NCBI GenBank assembly: GCA_016745055.1
Contig: JADGDF010000029.1
Coordinates: forward strand, 1-34,164
Direction: 5' to 3'
Source of the DNA: Thiotrichaceae bacterium
GTDB taxonomy: Bacteria > Pseudomonadota > Gammaproteobacteria > Beggiatoales > Beggiatoaceae
DNA length: 34,164 nt
The notes beneath the pieces were generated by a model. It was not told the origin of the DNA. It worked only from the letters and a program-made list of their open reading frames with translations, and did no database searches. Positions 18,101 to 27,100 of this stretch are shown piece after piece (position 1 is the stretch's first letter; each line of letters starts with the position of its first letter). The position numbers and the translations under genes were made by a program.

Positions 18101-21100
18101 AGACGAAGCCACGCAACATGAGTCCCTAGACTTTTTTGTCTTATTCTCTTCTGTGATTTCCATGATGGACAACGTGGGTCAAAGTGACTATGCCTATGCC
18201 AACGCATTCATGGATAATTTTGCTGAAAAAAGAGAAAAACTTAGACAGGCTAAGAAACGTTTTGGTAAAACGCTTGCGATTAATTGGCCTTTGTGGAAAC
18301 AAGGAGGAATGCAAGTTGATGCTCAAACGGAAAAATGGCTGGCTGATGCGATGGGCATGTTGGCCATTTCAAATGACACCGGTATCAACTCCTTTCTTCA
18401 AGGCTTAGCTTCTGAAAGTAGTCAATGTGTTGTCGTAGAAGGGTATCACCAAAAAATTGGCAAAGCACTAGGGTTTGGTGTTACATGTACTGAGACAACT
18501 TCAGTAACTTCTACTGTTAAACCAGCACCACAAGCGCGTCAGAAGGTTGATGACAGTAAAGTCGTGGCACATGAAACAACGGATGCCGCAACGCTCTCAT
18601 TAGCACAATTGCAACAAGAATTAGTGGCAATCGTGGCATCGAATTTAAAAGTCAATGAAGCTGATATTGATGTCAATGAAGAGATTGCTAATTATGGGGC
18701 TGACTCAATTCTTGCCATCATGATTGCCAATCAAGTGAACGAAAAATATGATTTAGAACTATCAGCCACGTTATTTTTTGATTATCCCACTATTGCTGCA
18801 TTAAGCGAACATTTATGTGAAACCTATCAAGCACGTTTTTGTGGAAAACAGGCTGCCAATGAAGAAGTTGTGCCGCAGGTTACTACTACTCTTTCTCAAG
18901 AGCTGTTGCAGCAAGATGTGTTAGCCATCGTATCATCCACCTTGAAAATTGACGTTGCTGATATTGATCTCAATGAAGATGTGACCAATTATGGTGCTGA
19001 TTCTATTGTTGCCATCATGATGGTGAACCAAGTCAATGAAAAATATGATTTAGAACTATCAGCGACACTGTTTTTTGATTATCCTTCAATTGCTGCGTTG
19101 ACCCAATTTTTATGCGAAGAATACCAGGATCGTTTTGGCAGTCAAGTAGTTGAAAGTTCGATTTCTCAGGATGTTGAAACAACTTCCCTAGTACAGCTAC
19201 AGCAAGCCTTAGTAGACATTGTGTCATCTACCTTAAAAATTGATGCGACAGACATTGATTTGAGTGAAGAAATTACTAATTACGGGGCTGATTCGATTCT
19301 TGCTATTATGATGGTCAATCAGGTGAATGAAAAATATGACCTGGAACTGTCAGCTACGCTATTTTTTGACTATCCTTCCATTGCTTCATTAACTCAGTAT
19401 TTATGCGAAGAATACCCAACGCATTTTCATAGTGCAGCAAACGAGCTTCAGGATACAGCTCTAGAAATTGACACAATTTCTGCAGAAGAATTACAACAAG
19501 GGCTGTTAGACATTGTATCGTCAACGCTAAAAATTGATGTAGCAGACATTGATTTGGTTGAAGAAATCACTAACTATGGTGCAGATTCTATCCTTGCTAT
19601 TATGATGGTGAACCAGGTGAATGAGAAATATGACCTAGAACTGTCAGCCACCTTGTTTTTTGACTATCCTTCCATTAGTTCTCTGACCTGCTATTTATGT
19701 GAGGAATATCAAAATTGTTTCCATGGACAAGTAGATGATGAAGCAACTTTACATGAGCAAGTAGATACTATTCCTGCACAGGAGTTGCAACAAGAAATCG
19801 TCAACATTGTTTCTTCAACGTTGAAGCTTGCCGAAACTGACATTGACCTCAGCGAAGAAATCACTAACTATGGTGCAGACTCTATCCTTGCCATCATGAT
19901 GGTGAATCAGTTCAATGAACGGTATGAGTTAGAATTATCAGCGACATTATTTTTTGACTATCCTTCCATTGCTGCATTGACTCAGTACTTATGTGAAGAA
20001 TATCCAAACCACTTCAGTGGCTATGTTCAAAATATACCTGAAACAACAACATCTGTGACTGATGATACCCCTTGTCCAGAAGAAGTCGTGCAGGAAGTAG
20101 AGGAAGCCGTTGTCCCTGAAGAAGAATTTCAGTTAGTTTATGACCAACAAGCACAATGGTTCTCACAGCAAAAAGAGAAAGCAACGGCGGCTTACAATTT
20201 ATCCATTTCACAACGCATTTGCTCACCACTAGACGTTGCTGCGTTGGAGGCTTCTTTCCAATTTATTATTGAACGTCATCCGCTGCTGCGGGCTGTATTT
20301 GCCATGAAAGACGATGGCCAATTAGTCCAAAGAATTCTGCCAAATCAACGTATTGCATTCAAAGTGTTCGATGCATCACAGTGGACGGAGGAAGAATTAA
20401 AGCAAAAAGTGATTGAAGTTGACCAAATTCCCTTCGATTTGGCCAAAGGGCCACTGTTCCGAATACATGTATTTAGCCGAAATGCACAAGATCATGTGTT
20501 GTTGATTACTATGCATCACATTATTTTTGATGGCTGGTCTGGTGCTACTGTCATTGAAGAAATGAGTAAAATCTACCCAGCGATTGTAGCTGGGAAAATA
20601 CCAGACTTACCTAATCTAAAATATGGTTACAAAGATTATGTGCAGTGGTACACCGAATTGTTGGAAGGGCCAAAGATCGATGTTCAATGGCAATATTGGC
20701 AAAAACAGTTGGGTGGCGACCTTCCCGTATTAGAATTGCCCACAGATTACGAGCGCCCATCCGTACCGACTCACCGAGGCGATATTCATTTCTTCCAGTT
20801 AGATGGCACCTTAATCAAACAACTGAAAAGTCTAATCTTAAGTGAAGGGACAACACTGCACAGCTTATTGTTAGCGGCGTTTAAAGTGTTTTTATACGAC
20901 TGCACCGGTCAGCAAGAAGTGATTGTGGGTTCTCCTTTTACTAATAGGAAGAGCCATAAATTTACTGGCATTGTCGGTGATTTTGTCAATATGGTGCCAT
21001 TGCTTAGCCATTGTGAACCACAGACTGAGTTTAGTGCATTGCTTGGTCAAGTGAATAACACAGTACAAGATGCGCTCAGGCATTCAGAGTACCCATTCCA

Positions 21101-24100
21101 ATTATTAGTTCAACAGTTACAACCCAAAAGAATCCCTGGGTTTTCACCCATTTTCCAAGCCGTCTTTGCTTTGCAAAAGCCAGTGTTTAAAAATTCTCCA
21201 TGGTTAACGATGGATCCAACGGTAGAAAAATTTGATTGGGCAGGGCTTGAAACGAAGGGTTTTATCATTCCTACTGCAGCAGGACGATTTGATTTACTTT
21301 TGGAAATCGTTGAGTTGGAAAACACGTTAGTCAGTTGGCTTAACTACAACACTGATTTATTTAACGCTAATACCATTGCACGCATGGTTAAGCGTTTTAT
21401 GTTATTCCTACAGTGTATTGTTGATAATCCGAAACAATCCATCAAAGCGCTACAGTCAGCGGTTCAAGGAAAAGACAAAGCTGTTGCTCCTATGCAAAAA
21501 CAAACGCTGGCAATTTCTGCGACGTTTACGGCTGAACCCTTAAAAGATTCCTTGGACTTTTGGATGCAGCAACTCAATATGCCTTCGAAAGTTGCTTTTG
21601 CGCCTTATAACCAAGTTTTCCAACAGCTATTAGACCCTGCAAGTCTATTAGCGGGTAATCAGCAAGGTCTCAATACGTTATTAGTGCGATTTGAAGATTG
21701 GGTTGAACGTAAAGACGTTGAAGAAGCAGCACCTACTATTTTTGCCAAGATTGAAAAAAATATTCAAGATTTAGGTGGAATGTTAAAAGGGGTGGTGCAA
21801 CAAGCTGCGGTGCCTTATTTGCTTTGTATTTGTCCGGCATCACCTGCAATGGCAATTCATAGCCGATTTCTCAAGCAAATGGAAAATACGCTAGAGAATA
21901 GCTTAAAAGAGACTAACAGTGTGTACTTGGTTAAATCTGTTGAGTTGCTCGACAGCTATCCTGTGGCTGAATTTTATGATGTGCTTGGGGATAAAGAAGG
22001 ACGAGTTCCTTATACTCCCACTTTTTTCACTGCCCTAAGCACAATTATTAGCCGGAAACTCTACACGCTTAAACAAAGGCTCTATAAAGTTATAGTACTG
22101 GATTGTGATAATACAATATGGCAAGGTGTGTGTGGCGAAGATGGGCCACTTGGCATCAAAATTAGCCCTGCTTTCCAAGCATTGCAAACTTTTATGTTAG
22201 AGCAACAGGCGGCGGGCGTCTTATTGTGTTTATGTAGTAAAAATGTGGAAGAAGATGTGTTTGCTGTATTTGACCAACGTTCAGATATGTCTATCAAACG
22301 TGAACATTTGGTCTCTTGGCGCATTAATTGGCAACCCAAGTCAGACAATATCAAATCCCTTGCGCAAGAGCTGCAATTAGGGTTAGACAGCTTTATTTTT
22401 GTTGATGATAATCCCGTTGAATGTGCAGAGGTTCAAGCGAATTGCCCTGAAGTGTTGACGCTCCAAGTACCTGAAAACACCAGTACGATTCCAACCTTCT
22501 TGCGCCATGTTTGGGCATTCGACCGCCTCAAAATTACCCCTGAAGATCAACAACGAACCGCTTTCTATCAGCAAAATACTCAACGAGTGCAGTTGCGTGA
22601 ACAAGCTATGACGCTGGAAGATTTTCTGAAGAGCCTAGAAATTCAAATCAACATCACAGACATGCAGCCTGCCCAAATAGGCCGTGCTTCGCAAATGACG
22701 CAACGAACTAACCAGTTCAATGCAACAACAATCCGTCGTAGTGAAAGTGATATTCAACAACTTGTTCAATCGGGCGAGTACACTTGCCTGGTGGTTGATG
22801 TAAAAGATCGGTTTGGTGACTATGGTATCGTCGGATTGATGATTTTCACGGTGACAAATGATGTTTTAGACGTCGATACCCTGCTTGTTAGTTGTCGTGT
22901 ATTGGGCCGAGGCGTTGAACATAACATGCTAGCCAGATTGGGAGAAATCGCGCAGCAACGGGGATTAAAAGGAGTCTCTGTCAGTTACAAGCAGACACCT
23001 AAGAATAAACCCATTCTCAATTTCCTTGAAAGTGTGGCATTTGAACAGCCTGCAGACATCGATGATGGTTTTTGGTTTCCAACAGACTTTTGTAAAGCGA
23101 TTGTTTATCGTCCAGTCTCAGAGGACAATAATTCTGGTACTGCCAAAGCTGCAACATCTGTTCAAGCAAGTGTAACTGCGCCAGCAAATTCAGCTTTATT
23201 AAGCCATATTGCGACTCAACTGTCTGATCCTGAAAAGATTTTACAAGTCTTAGAATCTGAAAAACATGCTATTTCAGAGCGACAACAACCCATTGTAGCC
23301 CCACGTACCGATACTGAAACCAAGCTGGTTGATTTGTGGAAGAAGGTGTTGCACATTGAAGAAGTCGGTATCTATGACAACTTCTTTGAATTTGGGGGGG
23401 ACTCGTTGTTAGCCGTAAAATTGATGTTTTACGTGCAGCAAACCTTCAACATAGAGCTACCTTTAAGTCAGTTGCTCAATGCGCCAACCATCGTTGATTT
23501 ATCACAACTGATTGAAAAACCGCAAGAAGATAGAGCTGTCATTGAAGTCAAAAAACGCACTGTTACCGAAGAGCAGGACAGTTACCCATTATCTTATGGG
23601 CAACAGGCGTTATGGTTCTTGTACCAGTCTGAGCCAGAAAGTGCAGCCTACAATGTAGCGTTGCCTTTACGCATTCGTTCTGAAATCAATATCCCATTAT
23701 TGCAAAATGCATTTCAAGCGCTGGTCAATCGTCATGCTTGCTTGCGAACAACCTTTACCACGCATGATGGCAAACCACGACAAAAAACAAACCAATATTT
23801 ACTGATGCCGTTTGAATGGACAGATGCATTCACTTGGTCACAAGAAGAAATACAAGCTTATGTGGTTAATGCCTATCAAACACCCTTTGATTTGGAAAAA
23901 GGGCCATTGTTACGTGTTCACTTGTTAACCGACGTTAACAAGGAGCATATTTTGTTGCTGACAATTCACCACATTGTAGTCGATGGGGTATCAATATGGC
24001 AGCTAGTTGAAGAATTAGGTCAATTGTATGCATTGATTAAAGCAGGTCAGCAACCTGTGTTATCGCCACTTGAGTACAGTTATGCGGATTTTGTAGATTG

Positions 24101-27100
24101 GCAAACGCAGCTATTGGATAGTAAAGGCGAATCGCTTTGGACTTACTGGCAAACACAATTAGCAGGTGAATTACCTGCACTTAATTTGCCCACGGATTAC
24201 CCTCGTCCCAATACGCAAAGTTATCAGGGGGCCTCTGTTCACTTTGTTATTACCAATCCACTGATGTCAAAACTCAAGCAACTCGCTCAAAATGAGCAAG
24301 TGAGCTTTTATACAGTGCTGTTAGCGGCTTACCAAGCGTTATTGTACCGTTATACGGGCCAAACGGATATTTTAGTGGGATCTCCAACTTCTGGACGGAC
24401 GCAACGTGAATTTTCAGGCATTGTTGGCTACTTTGTGAATATGGTGGTGCTACGTGCAACTATTGAAGATAATTTGCCGTTTAAAGACTTTTTGAAGCAA
24501 GTCCAACAAACCATTATCAGTGCATTGGAACATCAAGACTATCCTTTTGTGAAATTAGTCGAGCGTTTGCAACCTCAACGCGATCCCAGCCGGTCTCCTA
24601 TCTTCCAAGTAGATTTTGCTTTTCAACAGTTACAGCAAGGTAATAACCTAGATGTGTTTAGCACGAGTGAAGCTAAATTTGGTATGAAGACGGGTGAGTT
24701 GGAGTTAGAAACCTTTGAAATTGGGCAACAAGAAGGTTTGTTCGACCTCTCGCTCGACATCATAGAAACCAAAGAGTCGTTGGTTGCGACCTTCATGTAC
24801 AGCACTGATTTGTTCAAGGATGCCACGATTAAACGTATGGTAGAACATTTCCAAATGCTGCTTGAAGGGATTACAGAAGATGCTTCGTTGTTTATTCCAA
24901 AATTACCTTTGCTGATGGAGGCAGAAAAACATCAGTTGTTGTATGACTGGAATAACAGCGAAATCAATTATCCCCAAGATAAGTGCGTACACCAGTTGTT
25001 TGAAGCGCAGGTAGCAAAGACACCTGATGCAATTGCTGTGATGTTTGAAGGGCAGAAATTAAGCTATGCGCTGTTAAATGAAAAAGCCAATCAGTTGGCA
25101 CATTACTTACAGGCTGAAGGAGTCAAACCAGAAACAGTTGTTGGTATTTATGTAGAACGTTCTTTGGAGATGACCGTTGGTTTATTAGGCATTCTTAAAG
25201 CAGGGGGCGCTTATTTGCCATTAGACCCTGTACATCCCATTGATCGCATTGTATTCATGTTAGAAGATGCCAGCGTCTCTATTTTGTTGACTCAATCCAA
25301 TTTAGTGGATAAGTGTGCTTCGTTAAACTTATCTGTCGTGCCTTTGAATGCTCTGCCAGTTTCGCGATTCAGTACTGATAATCCGATCAATGTCGTGGAT
25401 ACTAAAAGTTTAGCATATGTGATTTACACCTCTGGTTCAACAGGCACACCCAAAGGCGTGATGCTTAAACACCAAGGGTTGCTTAATCACAACAAAGCCA
25501 TCATTGAACAGTATCAGTTAGCTGCTGGTGATAGATGCTTACAATTTGCTAATGTTAATTTTGATGTAGCGACGGAAGAAATTTTCCCGACTTTACTCTG
25601 TGGTGCAACTTTAGTTGTTTCTCCAGCGGACGGGTTTAATTCTTTTGCTGATTTTCAAGCATTTATCGATGATAACCAACTGACTGCAATCAACCTTCCA
25701 GCCTCTTATTGGCATGAGTGGGTGTTAAATTTATCTAAAACTGTGCCTTCAAGTTTGCGTTTAGTTGTTGTTGGTAGCGAAAAAGTGTCGTTAGAATCTT
25801 TGAAAACTTGGCAAAAACTGGATGGTCACCACGCGGTTAAATGGTTTAATGGTTATGGTCCCACTGAAGCTACCATTACTACCACGCTTTACCAACCCGC
25901 TCATGCTCAGTTAGATGAATACGCTGTAGCTTCTGTACCTATTGGCTGTCCTATCGCCAATACGCAAGTTTATGTGCTAGATCATCATTTACAGCTAACG
26001 CCAATAGGTGTTCCTGGTGAATTACACATTGGTGGTGTGGCCCTTGCCAGAGGTTATCTCAATAATCCTGCTTTAACGGCAGAGAAATTTGTTGTCAATC
26101 CTTTTGACAAAGAAGGTCAGTCTCGTCTCTATAAAACTGGAGATTTAGTACGTTATTTATCTGATGGCAATATTGAATACCTTGAACGTATTGATCATCA
26201 AGTGAAAATTCGTGGTTTTCGAATTGAGATAGGTGAGATTGAAGCTGCGCTGATGCAGCATCCAAATGTTCAAGATTCACTAGTAAACCTTTTTGAGAAC
26301 AAAAATGGTAGATACCTTGTGGCTTATGTTGTGCCTACCGAACATCAATTGTTGCATGAAGATAAATGGCATTTGGAACTTGCTGACTATCTAAAATCGA
26401 AACTCCCTGATTACATGGTGCCCACAACATTTATCGTGTTAGAGTCAATGCCGTTGACACCTAACGGTAAAATTGATCGTAAAGCACTGCCTAATCCTGA
26501 TGTACGGAAAAGCACAGGCTATGTTACACCACGTTCTGACATTGAGCAGCAGTTAGCATTGATTTGGTCTGATGTGCTTAAACACGAACAAGTGGGCATT
26601 CATGATAATTTCTTTGAACTGGGTGGCGATTCTATACGCAGTCTCCAAATTGTTGCCAAAGCGAAGGAATACGATTTATTTGTTAAGACAAATGACATCT
26701 TTCAGCATCAAACAATTGCAGAATTAGCAGCAGTGGTACAGAAGGATAAGGTTGTACAAGTTGATCAAGGTTTAGTGATTGGTAAGGTACCTTTGATTCC
26801 AATCCAACATGCTTTTTTTGAAAGAAAACTGCCTCAACTAGGGCATTACAATCAGTTTGTCTTGTTGGAAGCATCTCATGGATTAAATACTGATTATTTG
26901 CGTCAAGCGCTTGCAGCCTTGTTATCACACCATGACGCATTACGATTTACCTACCATCAACAAGCTGGCGAATGGCAACAAACCTGTGATGGGCCTTCAG
27001 ATGAAATACCGTTGTTTGTAGAAGAATTGACTGATGTTTCTGAAGCAGAACAACTTCAGTTGTTTAAAGAGAAATCTGAAAATTATCAAGCCAGTCTTAA

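Noticed and set aside
10351-19994. PUFA synthase (Pfa) locus suggested by PfaD-like ER and tandem ACPs
   Set aside because: Domain order differs (KR before the ACPs, no DH pair, no AT in the KS protein) and NRPS modules follow, so it is a trans-AT PKS-NRPS hybrid.
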